DNA of 28,080 nucleotides from an uncultured Bacteroidaceae bacterium (GCA_904502235.1 CAJGDP010000022.1:1-28080), one strand, 5' to 3'. Counted from the stretch's first letter, positions 7,033-15,958 are shown. Program-made: numbers and translations. Notes: generated by a model not told the origin, from the sequence alone.

Positions 7033-7992
7033 TTAGTCCTTTGCAATGTTGTCGCGCATGGCTGTATCTGCCTGAATATTTTTCATACGATAATAATCCA
7101 TGATGCCGAGATTTCCGTTGCGGAATGCCTCTGCCATAGCCTTTGGAACTTCTGCCTCGGCTTCGATAACATGAGCACGGGCCTCCTGGGCACGAGCCTT
7201 GTTCTCCTGCTCAAGGGCGATAGCCATTGCACGACGCTCCTCCGCCTTTGCCTGAGCAATGTTCTTGTCGGCATTAGCCTGGTCGATCTGCAATGCGGCA
7301 CCGATGTTCTTACCTATGTCGATATCGGCGATATCAATAGAGAGAATCTCGAATGCAGTACCGGCATCCAAGCCTTTCTTGAGCACGAGCTTTGAGATTG
7401 AATCGGGGTTCTCGAGCACTGCCTTGTGGCTCTCTGCCGAACCGATAGAAGAGACAATACCCTCGCCTACACGTGCCAATACGGTGTCTTCACCTGCACC
7501 ACCGACAAGACGTTTGATGTTTGCACGCACGGTTACACGCGCAATGGCTATAAGCTGGATACCGTCCTTTGCCACAGCTGTAACATGCGGTGTATCTATC
7601 ACCTTGGGGTTAACCGACATCTGCACAGCCTCGAACACGTCGCGTCCTGCAAGGTCAATGGCTGTTGCCATCTGGAATGTAAGCTCAATATTTGCCTTTG
7701 ATGCCGAAACAAGAGCATGAACAACTCTCTCTACATTACCTCCGGCAAGATAGTGCGCCTCGAGTGTATCGCGTGTTACATTGTCGAGACCAGCCTTGTG
7801 CGCCTCAATCATAGCCTGTACAATCTTGTAAGGCGGAACATTACGGATACGCATCAAGAATAGCTGCATCAACGAAATCTGCACTCCCGAAACTTTTGCC
7901 GACAGCCAAAGCATAAACGGCACATAGTGGAAAAAGATAGAAAGCAATATGACTACTGCCGCTATCACTCCGCCAATAAACATAACGTTCAT
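7033..7992 (-). CDS. floA: Flotillin-like protein FloA
   Basis: A 319-residue FloA (YqfA) protein. Residues 5-27 form a hydrophobic membrane hairpin (MFIGGVIAAVVILLSIFF). An SPFH-like region follows, then an Ala/Glu-rich helical stretch at about 230-290 (NIAQAKAEERRAMAIALEQE) that drives oligomerisation in this family. FloA assembles into foci in functional membrane microdomains and affects membrane fluidity and protein complexes. Length and sequence match the family closely, including IRNVPPYKIVQAMIEAHKAGL. It lies 21 bases after the nfeD stop, the usual bacterial nfeD-floA pairing. The ATG at 7992 was chosen; a second in-frame ATG three codons on (7983) is possible. Confidence 0.97.
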   Translation of the reverse strand: MNVMFIGGVIAAVVILLSIFFHYVPFMLWLSAKVSGVQISLMQLFLMRIRNVPPYKIVQAMIEAHKAGLDNVTRDTLEAHYLAGGNVERVVHALVSASKANIELTFQMATAIDLAGRDVFEAVQMSVNPKVIDTPHVTAVAKDGIQLIAIARVTVRANIKRLVGGAGEDTVLARVGEGIVSSIGSAESHKAVLENPDSISKLVLKKGLDAGTAFEILSIDIADIDIGKNIGAALQIDQANADKNIAQAKAEERRAMAIALEQENKARAQEARAHVIEAEAEVPKAMAEAFRNGNLGIMDYYRMKNIQADTAMRDNIAKD

Positions 7993-8013
7993 AACTATAA
8001 AATTTTAAGTTGA

Positions 8014-8481
8014 TTATTTGATTGTCTTTACAAAAATGGTGTCACCCGAGATGCGTATAACCTCTACAGCCTCGCCCTCGTCAACGAATCCCGACTCCGA
8101 CTTCACCTCTACGATGTTGCCGTTTATCTCCGCCTCGCCTATAAGTGCCAGACGTGTACGCGCCACACCCTTATCGCCCATGGCAAAGCGGTTTATCTCA
8201 TCCTCCTTTACGGTTGAATCGATATTCTTCTTGAGCGCGACCTTGTCGAGCGACTTGCCGTACAAAGCCCACAAGAAGAGAGCCACACATATTGCACACG
8301 CAATAAGAAGGGTTATCCAGCCGGCAACACTGCCTATAAAATAGAATGCATAGGATATAGCACCAATCATTGATACCACTCCCAAAAGTCCTGTAAAACC
8401 GAATCCGGGTATAAGCATCACCTCCACTGCCAACAATATTGTGGCAAAAATCACAAGTAACGATGTTATAAGATATTCCAT
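8014..8481 (-). CDS. NfeD-family membrane protein
   Basis: A short NfeD protein of 155 residues. Hydrophobic helices run over about residues 4-75 (MEYLITSLLVIFATILLAVE, then GFTGLLGVVSMIGAISYAFYF and a third helix before LYGKSLDKV). A C-terminal beta-rich OB-like domain follows (GVARTRLALIGEAEINGNIVE, ending GDTIFVKTIK). NfeD proteins are encoded next to SPFH proteins and are thought to support them; this short form lacks the ClpP-like protease part. The frame extends upstream to 8610, but that basic extension overlaps the previous gene, so the ATG at 8481 is preferred. It leaves a 16-base gap from the upstream gene. Confidence 0.92.
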   Translation of the reverse strand: MEYLITSLLVIFATILLAVEVMLIPGFGFTGLLGVVSMIGAISYAFYFIGSVAGWITLLIACAICVALFLWALYGKSLDKVALKKNIDSTVKEDEINRFAMGDKGVARTRLALIGEAEINGNIVEVKSESGFVDEGEAVEVIRISGDTIFVKTIK

Positions 8482-8497
8482 GATATATTTTTGTTTT

Positions 8498-9928
8498 TTA
8501 TTGGTTTTCCATATACAACTCACCCTGTTCGAGCCTGCGGATCTCATATTCCATAAGAGTGAGCTTCTCCTCTTCTTCCTCAATCTCCTTTTCAAGAGAA
8601 AGGATTGCATCGCGCATCAGATTCTTTTCGGCTTTTGTTGCCGAAGCATATTCATCGCGTTTCAGCTCAAGTAGTTCTACATTGCTCTGTTGAAGCATCT
8701 TACGCCTGCTCCATTCCACGAACATTTCACGTGCCACCTCACTTGTGAAATCGGACAAGTGAGTGTAATCGTAACTGTCGTCAACCACAAACAGGAAATC
8801 CTTTTTGTTTGCGGCAAGTTCGGTACTATAGAGCAACATTGCATATTGTTGCGTTGCCTTGCGGACCACTTCGGGATTATCCTGAGTGTCGGCAATGGAG
8901 CTTATCTGCGCACGGGAGAAAAGAGTTTCAAAGCCGAGCGACTCATCATATTTTACAGTACCCTCGTTCGGCACGAACATATACACGCAGACCTTTCCTT
9001 CGGGCTGATTGCGGTCGGTGGCAAACCAGCCGAGACCTGCAACCTCGTTTATGGCAAGCATATAGTCATTTGCCGTGGAATTGAAAGGCATTCCCAGATT
9101 GTCGGGGCGCAGGAAACGTCCGCTCTCCGTGTCAAGACGTGTAACAAAGAGGTCGTAGCCGCCTATTGAACCTTCGCCATCACTCGCGAAATAGAGAGTT
9201 ACACCATCGGACAGCATGAACGGATAATCGTCGTTACCCTTTGTGTCAAAGCCGGATACAGTCTTTGCTCTGCCCCACTCTTCGCCCACCTTGGAGTTGG
9301 TATATAGTTTCATTAGCCCGTTGTCATCGGCATCCGAGAAACAGATATCCATGCCGCGCTCCGAGCAGTATATATTGCCAGCGAGCAACGAATCGGCAAA
9401 GAACTCTGCCTGAGTTGAGACCACACCTGCATCGGAACCTATATTGTAGACCGAAAACAGTTTATCCTTGTCAACAACAATGCTGTCCACTATACATACC
9501 TTTGCACAATTCATAACCATACGGTTCAGACGATTGAGCACAGAGAGGCGTTCGCGATACCTCTCGCGCAAAGCATCATCTGCAGTGGCATCAATAAAAG
9601 TGTTGTAGTATGATATTGCCGAAGGATAATTATGCTGAGCTGCATAACAGTCGCCCAGATAGCGGTAAGCATTTGAAATCTTGCGCGATGCGGCATATTC
9701 GAGCATAGGAAGAACATCAATGTTGTCATTGGTCTCATAGCAACATACCGCATACCAATAGTTGTATTCGGCATTCTGTGGATATTTCTTCAGCAGCTGC
9801 CTGAACATGGGTTTTGCCTCGGCGTATTTACCCTGCTGAAAAAGCTTGCGTGCAGTATTCTTGTTCTGCGCCACAACCCCTCCTGCAAAAAGGAAAAACA
9901 TCACCAATATGCAATAAACAGATTTCAT
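8498..9928 (-). CDS. Exported TPR and PD40 (WD40-like propeller) repeat protein
   Basis: A 476-residue protein from the preferred ATG at 9928; a TTG three codons upstream is less likely. It has a signal peptide (MKSVYCILVMFFLFAGGVVAQ) and so is probably periplasmic. Tetratricopeptide-type repeats follow at about residues 20-130 (ARKLFQQGKYAEAKPMFRQL, and a later YLGDCYAAQHNYPSAISYYN). A middle part at about 160-330 has PD40/WD40-like propeller repeats, such as DDYPFMLSDGVTLYFASDG and GGYDLFVTR. The end, about 420-475, is a charged coiled coil. Many Bacteroidetes envelope proteins share the TPR-PD40 order but end in an OmpA peptidoglycan-binding domain, which is absent here. It leads the nfeD-floA gene group. 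Its function is not known; a scaffold role is inferred. Confidence 0.85.
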   Translation of the reverse strand: MKSVYCILVMFFLFAGGVVAQNKNTARKLFQQGKYAEAKPMFRQLLKKYPQNAEYNYWYAVCCYETNDNIDVLPMLEYAASRKISNAYRYLGDCYAAQHNYPSAISYYNTFIDATADDALRERYRERLSVLNRLNRMVMNCAKVCIVDSIVVDKDKLFSVYNIGSDAGVVSTQAEFFADSLLAGNIYCSERGMDICFSDADDNGLMKLYTNSKVGEEWGRAKTVSGFDTKGNDDYPFMLSDGVTLYFASDGEGSIGGYDLFVTRLDTESGRFLRPDNLGMPFNSTANDYMLAINEVAGLGWFATDRNQPEGKVCVYMFVPNEGTVKYDESLGFETLFSRAQISSIADTQDNPEVVRKATQQYAMLLYSTELAANKKDFLFVVDDSYDYTHLSDFTSEVAREMFVEWSRRKMLQQSNVELLELKRDEYASATKAEKNLMRDAILSLEKEIEEEEEKLTLMEYEIRRLEQGELYMENQ

Positions 9929-9954
9929 CACCTTCAAAACTCTTTATTATTCTG

Positions 9955-9962
9955 CGAATATA
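9955..9962 (-). promoter_or_regulatory. Putative -7 box for the TPR/PD40-nfeD-floA group
   Basis: The minus strand reads TATATTCG here, matching the TAnnTTyG -7 box of Bacteroidetes promoters, about 27 bases before the start codon. No convincing TTTG lies at the expected distance upstream. Confidence 0.5.
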
Positions 9963-10057
9963 GCAATAAAAAAATCAAATCACAGCCCAAGTGCCTATTT
10001 TTTACAATATCCGATACAATAATTTATAAAAACGGACAATAAAAAAGCGATTTTGAT

Positions 10058-10065
10058 TAACTTCG
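10058..10065 (+). promoter_or_regulatory. Putative -7 box for ttcA-like gene
   Basis: TAACTTCG lies 27 bases before the start codon of the ttcA-like gene in the divergent intergenic region. It fits the TAnnTTyG pattern, but no clear -33 TTTG is seen 19-21 bases upstream. Confidence 0.45.
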
Positions 10066-10092
10066 CGGCGCAAAACAAAAACAGAATCAGAT

Positions 10093-10878
10093 ATGCCCAA
10101 GCCAACAGCGGAACAGTTGCTCTACAAACGTATTCAGAAACAGTTCGGACGTGCGACAAAAGAATACGGCATGCTGGACGACGGAGACAAGATACTGGTA
10201 GCCCTCTCCGGCGGAAAGGATTCGCTCACCATGTTGCAGCTGATGGCTGAACGCTGCAGGATATACAAGCCGCAGATAAGTATTGTGGCGGCGCATGTAA
10301 CGATGTCGAACATTCCATACAGCATCGACCCAGTGTTTCTCAAGGAGTTCTGCGACAATCTCGGAGTTAAGCTGCATATATCGGAAAGCGGATTCGACGC
10401 AAGTACCGACAGACGCAAGTCGCCATGTTTCCTCTGCTCATGGAACCGCAGAAAGGCATTGTTCACATTGGCACAGGAGATCGGCTGCAACAAAATTGCG
10501 CTCGGGCACAACATGGACGACTTCATTGAGACCATGCTGATGAATATGACATTCCAGGGTTCGTTCAGCGCAATGGCTCCGGTAATGAAAATGGACAAAT
10601 TCCCCATAACAATCATACGTCCGCTCTGCCTTGTAAACGAGAACGACGTGGAAATGTATGCCAAAGAGAAACAGTTTCCACCACTCAAGAAGAACTGCCC
10701 GTACGAGAATGATTCTCACCGCAAAAGCATGAAGGACCTTCTTGCTCACCTTGAGACCCTGAACCCCGAGGCACGCTATAATCTATGGGGGTCCATGAGC
10801 AATGTACAACCGGCACTTCTGCCTCCAAAACAGACAAAAAACAATAAAAATATCAAACAATGTCAAAAGCAATCCTAA
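10093..10878 (+). CDS. TtcA-like tRNA 2-thiolation protein (PP-loop ATPase)
   Basis: A 261-residue PP-loop ATPase of the TtcA/TtuA group, which adenylates a tRNA base and replaces oxygen with sulfur. S39-GGKDS44 is the PP-loop. C112-x2-C115 (PCFLC) and C202 (KNCPY) match the three Cys that hold an iron-sulfur cluster in TtcA. The ALGHNMDDFIETMLMN segment is typical of the family. The usual TtcA product is 2-thiocytidine at tRNA position 32; the target base in this lineage is not certain. The C-terminal tail is Lys/Gln/Asn-rich (KNNKNIKQCQKQS), because its last codons overlap the next gene by 19 bases in another frame. Confidence 0.9.
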   Translation: MPKPTAEQLLYKRIQKQFGRATKEYGMLDDGDKILVALSGGKDSLTMLQLMAERCRIYKPQISIVAAHVTMSNIPYSIDPVFLKEFCDNLGVKLHISESGFDASTDRRKSPCFLCSWNRRKALFTLAQEIGCNKIALGHNMDDFIETMLMNMTFQGSFSAMAPVMKMDKFPITIIRPLCLVNENDVEMYAKEKQFPPLKKNCPYENDSHRKSMKDLLAHLETLNPEARYNLWGSMSNVQPALLPPKQTKNNKNIKQCQKQS

Positions 10879-11234
10879 CACTCGTTCTGCTCATCATCTC
10901 CAACACGTTCATGACCTTCGCATGGTATGGAAACCTAAAGTTGCAGGAGATGAAAATCGTATCACACAACACATCGATAGTGCTTATCGTCCTTATAAGC
11001 TGGTGCGTCGCCCTGCTAGAATACTCGTTCCTTATCCCAGCCAACAGAATAGGCTCCGAGATAAACGGCGGACCATTCTCTCTAGTGCAGCTGAAAGTGA
11101 TCCAGGAGGTGATTTCCTGCCTTGTATTCGGTGTAATCGTATCGGTGTGCTTCAAAGGAGAATCGCTTCAGTGGAACCATCTTGTAGCCGTAATTTTCCT
11201 TATTCTGGCGGTTTATTTCGTATTTATGAAATAA
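10860..11234 (+). CDS. DMT-family (DUF486) small membrane protein
   Basis: A 124-residue integral membrane protein with four predicted helices (about 3-20, 36-55, 80-100 and 106-122), matching the DUF486/DMT_6 family of drug/metabolite-transporter relatives. The family mark TFMTFAWYGNLK is at residues 16-27, followed by a hydrophilic loop with PANRIGSEINGG. Its substrate is unknown, and proteins this small probably act as dimers. It overlaps the end of the ttcA-like gene by 19 bases, so translational coupling is likely. The ATG at 10860 gives the standard N-terminus. Confidence 0.88.
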   Translation: MSKAILTLVLLIISNTFMTFAWYGNLKLQEMKIVSHNTSIVLIVLISWCVALLEYSFLIPANRIGSEINGGPFSLVQLKVIQEVISCLVFGVIVSVCFKGESLQWNHLVAVIFLILAVYFVFMK

Positions 11235-11281
11235 ATCGGCAAAGATTTTCTGCAAAATCATAAAAAAACGAAAAGTTTTTC

Positions 11282-11312
11282 TTTGTTGTTTGAAGTATAA
11301 ATCATAACTTTG
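11282..11312 (+). promoter_or_regulatory. Bacteroidetes-type promoter for fasciclin lipoprotein gene
   Basis: TTTG at 11282-11285 is followed after exactly 19 bases by TAACTTTG at 11305-11312, matching the TTTG / TAnnTTTG consensus. It implies a leader of roughly 70-75 bases before the ATG at 11393, which includes the hairpin at 11340-11361. Confidence 0.75.
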
Positions 11313-11339
11313 GGAAATAATTGATAAAAAATTATAAAA

Positions 11340-11361
11340 GGCGACAGAGCAACGTGTCGCC
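11340..11361 (+). promoter_or_regulatory. Hairpin in the leader of the fasciclin lipoprotein gene
   Basis: GGCGACA (11340-11346) pairs perfectly with TGTCGCC (11355-11361) around an 8-base loop. It lies 31 bases before the start codon and downstream of the inferred transcription start. No T-run follows, so it is not a terminator; it could stabilise the mRNA 5' end or bind a regulator. Confidence 0.45.
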
Positions 11362-11392
11362 CTAAGCAACAAAGACATAAAGAAAAAACGAT

Positions 11393-13480
11393 ATGAACAA
11401 GTCCACTTCCAAATTTTTCAAGAAAGCATTTCTATATGCAACTATCTGCATATCAGGTTGTTTTGCAATGAGCTGCGTTGACGACATCCCCGAGGAAAGC
11501 CGCTTTACATGGACAGGTGAGTTGATTGCCACCCATTTGGAGAAGCACCCCGAGAAGTACAGCAAGTTCGTTACAGTCCTCAAGAAAGCCAACATCAGCA
11601 AGAAAGCAGAGAGCAGTCTGTTCCAGACCTTGTCTACATACGGTTCATACACCTGTTTTGCTCCCACAAACGATGCGATGGATGCCTTCTTGGCAGAAAT
11701 GATCGAAAAGCCCGAAAGTGGAATCATATCAATGGACGTTGAACAGCTCGAAGACTCCATTGCGACAGAAATCGCAAAGAACCACATCATCGAATTGAAG
11801 TGTCTTACATCAGATACCGAGGATGGCGACTTCCCTAAACTGACAATGAACCGCCGTTCTGTTTCCATTTCTACAGAAACAGGCGCAATCATGCTCGACA
11901 AAACATCAAAAATCATCGAGTTGGATATCGAGACCGAGAACGGTGTAATCCAGACCATCGACAAGGTCCTCAACCCCTCTACAAAGAAGATACACGAGCA
12001 GATTCTCCAGTACCCAGAGTTGTCTCTCTTCGGTAAAGCCGTAATGGAAACAGGGCTTGACTCCTTATTAAATATATTCGAGTTGAAATATAACGTTGAC
12101 ATCGACATCGAGTCAAACAAATATGTTTCAGCCGAAGGTAAGGCATATCCTCCTGTTGAGCGCCGTCAGCGTTATACCGTCCTCATGGAAACAGACGAAT
12201 TGCTCGCCAACCCCGAGAACAACCACCTTAACATGCCGATTCTCACAATCCAGGACCTTGAAAGACTGGCACAGGATTTCTATGGCACCGAGGCTACCGG
12301 CGACTACAAGAATCCACAGAACGCGCTTTACAAGTACATTCTCTACCACATCATAGACCGTCAGCTCTCATACACAGGAGGTCCCGGTGGTTTCATCATG
12401 GAGAACTACACAAACAGCGGTGGTGGTTTCAGTTCAGAGACCAACCTTCCGACAACATTCGACCGCTACGACTATTTCGAGACAATGTTGCCCTACTCAA
12501 TGATTAAGGTTACACGTCCCTTCACCAACGAAGAGTTCAAGCGCGACATTGTAATCAACTACGCGCAGGAAAAAGGTAGCAGACTACAGGACCCCAGAAT
12601 GGCAAAATACATAAACGTGGTTGTCCTGAGAAACGAGGATTCTGGCGTAAAAAACTTTGACCAGAAAGCCCTTAACGGTACTCTGCACACTATCGACAAG
12701 ATTCTCATCCACAATGAGGACGAAATGGCAAGTAACATTCTCAACGAGAGAATGCGCTGGGACGTTTCATCACTGTTCCCCGAGATGACAAACAACGGTG
12801 TACGTTGGGAAGACAATACAGCTGATCAGGCAACAGGCAGACAGAACAGCACCACATACATTCCTGACGGATATTGCGACCGTCTTGTCGTAAATGGTAT
12901 TGTAAACAACACAGTAATCCTATACTTGCGTCCACACTCTACCGGAACCGGTGGTTACCCCAACTATCAGGGCGACGAGCTTCTGGCTATCGGCCGATAC
13001 GATTTCAAATACCGTATCCCCCACGTACCCGAGGGCAACTACGAAATCCGTTTCGGATACAGTTACAGTAACCTGCGTGCCATCACACAGTTCTACTACG
13101 ACGGCAAGGTATGCGGTATTCCTGTTGACATGAACCTTGTACCGAAAGAATCTCCACTGATTGCATGGGTAGCAGACGACAGTGCCAACCCTGAGGAAGC
13201 ACGCGAAAACGACAAGGCTATGCGTAACCGCGGTTACATGAAGGGTCCTGCAAGCTGCGTACTCGATGACAAGGGCAGCAGCATGAGAGATTCAGACCTT
13301 GCTCTCCGTAAGATTGTTACAACAGTCAAGATTACCAAAGGCGACCACTGGTTGCGTTTCAAGAATGTAACAACCGACGAAAAGAGAGGAGACAACTGGG
13401 TACAGTTCAATCAGGACTACTTGGAGATTGTTCCGACAAACGTAATCAACGACCCAAGCAAACCCGAAGACCAGAATTAA
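11393..13480 (+). CDS. Fasciclin (FAS1) domain lipoprotein
   Basis: A 695-residue predicted lipoprotein. The signal peptide offers two lipobox candidates, ISGC (Cys23) and AMSC (Cys28). The acidic stretch after Cys28 (VDDIPEE) resembles surface-export signals of Bacteroides lipoproteins. The first FAS1 domain spans about residues 40-195 (YGSYTCFAPTNDAMDAFL and, near its end, GVIQTIDKVLNP). The second covers about 200-445, ending GTLHTIDKILIHN. Residues 460-690 look beta-rich (VPEGNYEIRFGYSYSN, then WLRFKNVTTDEKRGDNWVQF) and resemble the tail of related Bacteroides fasciclin lipoproteins. FAS1 domains usually mediate adhesion or ligand binding. Such genes normally sit next to SusC/SusD pairs; none is visible here. 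It has its own promoter and terminator, so it is a single-gene unit. Confidence 0.88.
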   Translation: MNKSTSKFFKKAFLYATICISGCFAMSCVDDIPEESRFTWTGELIATHLEKHPEKYSKFVTVLKKANISKKAESSLFQTLSTYGSYTCFAPTNDAMDAFLAEMIEKPESGIISMDVEQLEDSIATEIAKNHIIELKCLTSDTEDGDFPKLTMNRRSVSISTETGAIMLDKTSKIIELDIETENGVIQTIDKVLNPSTKKIHEQILQYPELSLFGKAVMETGLDSLLNIFELKYNVDIDIESNKYVSAEGKAYPPVERRQRYTVLMETDELLANPENNHLNMPILTIQDLERLAQDFYGTEATGDYKNPQNALYKYILYHIIDRQLSYTGGPGGFIMENYTNSGGGFSSETNLPTTFDRYDYFETMLPYSMIKVTRPFTNEEFKRDIVINYAQEKGSRLQDPRMAKYINVVVLRNEDSGVKNFDQKALNGTLHTIDKILIHNEDEMASNILNERMRWDVSSLFPEMTNNGVRWEDNTADQATGRQNSTTYIPDGYCDRLVVNGIVNNTVILYLRPHSTGTGGYPNYQGDELLAIGRYDFKYRIPHVPEGNYEIRFGYSYSNLRAITQFYYDGKVCGIPVDMNLVPKESPLIAWVADDSANPEEARENDKAMRNRGYMKGPASCVLDDKGSSMRDSDLALRKIVTTVKITKGDHWLRFKNVTTDEKRGDNWVQFNQDYLEIVPTNVINDPSKPEDQN

Positions 13481-13493
13481 TCAGGATAAAGCG

Positions 13494-13530
13494 ATGTTCC
13501 AAAAGCTCAAAACTTTTGGAACATTTCTTT
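13494..13530 (+). terminator. Intrinsic terminator after fasciclin gene
   Basis: A perfect 12-bp stem pairs 13494-13505 with 13513-13524 (ATGTTCCAAAAG with its complement) around a 7-base loop, followed by TTCTTTTATT. It starts 14 bases after the stop codon. Confidence 0.88.
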
Positions 13531-13547
13531 TATTCATACCTTTTCAC

Positions 13548-13555
13548 TATCTTCG
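13548..13555 (+). promoter_or_regulatory. Putative -7 box for GH20 gene
   Basis: TATCTTCG fits the TAnnTTyG -7 pattern and lies 33 bases before the ATG at 13589. A -33 TTTG at the standard spacing is missing; the region upstream is T-rich. Confidence 0.55.
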
Positions 13556-13588
13556 CATACAAAGAACAAAAACTTAAACAATCCTATT

Positions 13589-15907
13589 ATGAAAAAGACA
13601 TTCTTGGCAGCAATTACCGTTTGTTGCGGTTTGCTTTCATGCAACAGCAACAGCTACACAGCCGACTACCGCGTAGTACCTCTTCCAAGAGAGATATCAT
13701 CAATCGAAGGCGAGAGTTTTATCCTTGACAGCAAGACCGTCATCACACACGACGGAAGCGACCAGATGAAACGCAATGCAGAGTTGCTCGCCTCATACAT
13801 CAAGGAGTCAACCTCACTTGAGTTGCAGATTACAGAAAACAGCACATCGGAGAATGCCATTAAATTGGCAATAGCCGACTACATCGGCAACGACGAGGGA
13901 TACAATCTCGGCATCGACAACGGTGGCATAACAGTCAAAGGCAGAACACCTGCCGGAGTATTCTATGGAATACAGACACTTCGTAAATCCCTGCCCGTAT
14001 GCAAGGCAAGCAGCATCGAGATGCCGGCAGTTCAGATAAACGACTATCCACGTTTCAGCTATCGTGGTGCACACCTCGACGTGTCGCGTCATTTCTTCAC
14101 CACCGACTCAATCAAGCGATTCGTCGACATGCTTGCAATGCACAACATAAACCGTTTCCACTGGCATCTCACTGACGACCAGGGCTGGCGTATCGAAATC
14201 AAGAAATATCCCAAGCTCTCAACCGTTGCCGCAGAGCGCGACGAGACCGTAATAGGCAAGAACAGCGGAAACTACGACGGCAAGCACTACGGTCCATACC
14301 TCTACACACAGGAGGAGTGCAAGGAAATTATCAAGTATGCAGCAGAACGCCATATAACAATCATCCCCGAGATTGACCTTCCCGGACACATGCAGGCTGC
14401 ACTTGCGGCATATCCTGAATTCGGTTGCACCGGCGGACCATACGAAGTGTGGAAAATGTGGGGCGTATCGGACAATGTCCTCTGCGCAGGAAATGACGCT
14501 ACACTCAAGTTCATCGAAGATGTATTGGAAGAGGTAATTGCCGTATTCCCATCGGAATATATACACATTGGTGGCGACGAATGTCCAAAGGACCAGTGGC
14601 AGAAATGCCCGAAATGTCAGGCACGCATAAAGGAACTCGGAATAAAAGGCGACCACAAGCACAGCGCCGAGATGTATCTGCAGAGCTTCGTAATTTCACA
14701 TGCCGAGAAGTTCCTCAACAGCAAAGGACGTCAGATTATCGGCTGGGACGAAATTCTCGAAGGCGGTCTTGCTCCTAACGCCACAGTACATTCATGGCGA
14801 GGCATAGACGGTGGAATTGAGGCTGCAAAACAAGGACACGACTGCATTATGTCGCCGAACAACTTCCTCTATTTCGACTATTACCAGACAACACGCACCG
14901 ACGACGAACCTTTGGCAATCGGCGGCTATGTACCTGTGGAGAAAGTATACAGTTTCGAGCCAATGCACGAATCGTTGACACCCGAGCAGCAGAAACACAT
15001 CATCGGTGTTCAGGCAAACCTCTGGACAGAATATGTCCCCACATTCAGCCATGTCGAATACATGGAGTTGCCACGTATGGCAGCACTCTGCGAGGTACAA
15101 TGGTGCGAACCCGGATGCAAGGACTACGAAGACTTCAAACAGCGTCTGCTCCCCATGTTCGACCTCTACGAAGTGTACGGTTACAATTATGCAAAGCATA
15201 TTCTTGATATCGAGACAGAGTTCAACACCGACACCGAGCGTAATGTGATTACACTCACCATGAGCGCACTTGGCGACATCCCCATCCATTACACCTTAGA
15301 CGGAAGCGAGCCCACAGAGTCATCACCACTCTACACCGCACCTTTGGAGTTCAACAAATCTTGCACCATCAAGGCAAAAGGTTTCGGCAAGAGCTATCAG
15401 ACAAAGACCTACACCGAAGAGATTCACTTCAGCAAGGCAACAGCCAAGCCAATCACCTTTATTCAGCCCGTACACAAGAACTATACGTTCAACGGACCTA
15501 TAACCCTTGTCGACGGACTGAAAGGAACACCCAACTATCGCACAGGTCGTTGGCTCGGATTCAGCGAGAACGACTTTGAAGCCGTCATCGACCTGCAGCA
15601 GCCAACAGAGATAAAGTGTGTGAAATTCGACACCAGCGTCGACAAGAGCGACTGGGTTTTCGACATCAAAGGAATCAAGATTTCCGTTTCCGACGACGGC
15701 GAGAACTACAACGTACTGCTCGACCGCGAACATCCGTCGCTCACAGCCGAAGACCCCAACATCATCTACAACCACGCATTTGACCTGGAGCCTACCACAA
15801 CACGCTTTGTAAAAATCAAAGCACTTGTAGAGCACAGCATCCCGGCATGGCATCCCGCTGTCGGAAAACCCGCATGGATATTTATCGATGAGATAATAAT
15901 TGAATAA
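13589..15907 (+). CDS. Beta-N-acetylhexosaminidase lipoprotein, GH20
   Basis: A 772-residue family 20 glycoside hydrolase that removes terminal beta-linked GlcNAc or GalNAc, probably from host or dietary glycans at the cell envelope. The lipobox LLSC puts the lipid on Cys18. A GH20b domain covers about residues 25-150 (GGITVKGRTPAGVFYGIQTL), then the catalytic barrel about 155-510 (RGAHLDVSRHFF, FHWHLTDDQGWRIEI). The catalytic pair is D330-E331 in GGDECPKDQW, with substrate-assisted catalysis expected. HSWRG and NLWTEYV line the site. Residues about 540-610 form a chitobiase-type C-terminal domain (GDIPIHYTLDGSEPTESSPL), and about 630-772 look like an F5/8 type C (discoidin) carbohydrate-binding module. 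It is a single-gene unit with its own promoter and terminator. Confidence 0.95.
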   Translation: MKKTFLAAITVCCGLLSCNSNSYTADYRVVPLPREISSIEGESFILDSKTVITHDGSDQMKRNAELLASYIKESTSLELQITENSTSENAIKLAIADYIGNDEGYNLGIDNGGITVKGRTPAGVFYGIQTLRKSLPVCKASSIEMPAVQINDYPRFSYRGAHLDVSRHFFTTDSIKRFVDMLAMHNINRFHWHLTDDQGWRIEIKKYPKLSTVAAERDETVIGKNSGNYDGKHYGPYLYTQEECKEIIKYAAERHITIIPEIDLPGHMQAALAAYPEFGCTGGPYEVWKMWGVSDNVLCAGNDATLKFIEDVLEEVIAVFPSEYIHIGGDECPKDQWQKCPKCQARIKELGIKGDHKHSAEMYLQSFVISHAEKFLNSKGRQIIGWDEILEGGLAPNATVHSWRGIDGGIEAAKQGHDCIMSPNNFLYFDYYQTTRTDDEPLAIGGYVPVEKVYSFEPMHESLTPEQQKHIIGVQANLWTEYVPTFSHVEYMELPRMAALCEVQWCEPGCKDYEDFKQRLLPMFDLYEVYGYNYAKHILDIETEFNTDTERNVITLTMSALGDIPIHYTLDGSEPTESSPLYTAPLEFNKSCTIKAKGFGKSYQTKTYTEEIHFSKATAKPITFIQPVHKNYTFNGPITLVDGLKGTPNYRTGRWLGFSENDFEAVIDLQQPTEIKCVKFDTSVDKSDWVFDIKGIKISVSDDGENYNVLLDREHPSLTAEDPNIIYNHAFDLEPTTTRFVKIKALVEHSIPAWHPAVGKPAWIFIDEIIIE

Positions 15908-15914
15908 CACAAAC

Positions 15915-15953
15915 TGGAACTGTCCCTTTGAACAGGCAGTTCCAATTTTATTT
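15915..15953 (+). terminator. Intrinsic terminator after GH20 gene
   Basis: TGGAACTG (15915-15922) pairs with CAGTTCCA (15937-15944) around a 14-base loop that can pair partly further, followed by ATTTTATTT. It lies just after the stop of the GH20 gene. Confidence 0.82.
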
Positions 15954-15958
15954 AAAAT

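Noticed and set aside
6235..7395. Plus-strand open frame of 386 codons opposite the phosphorylase and floA genes
   Set aside because: It spans two well-recognised genes and their gap in antisense, and shows no family features.
8482..8610. N-terminal extension of NfeD
   Set aside because: The extra 43 residues are very basic, overlap the upstream TPR/PD40 gene, and precede a normal NfeD start at 8481.
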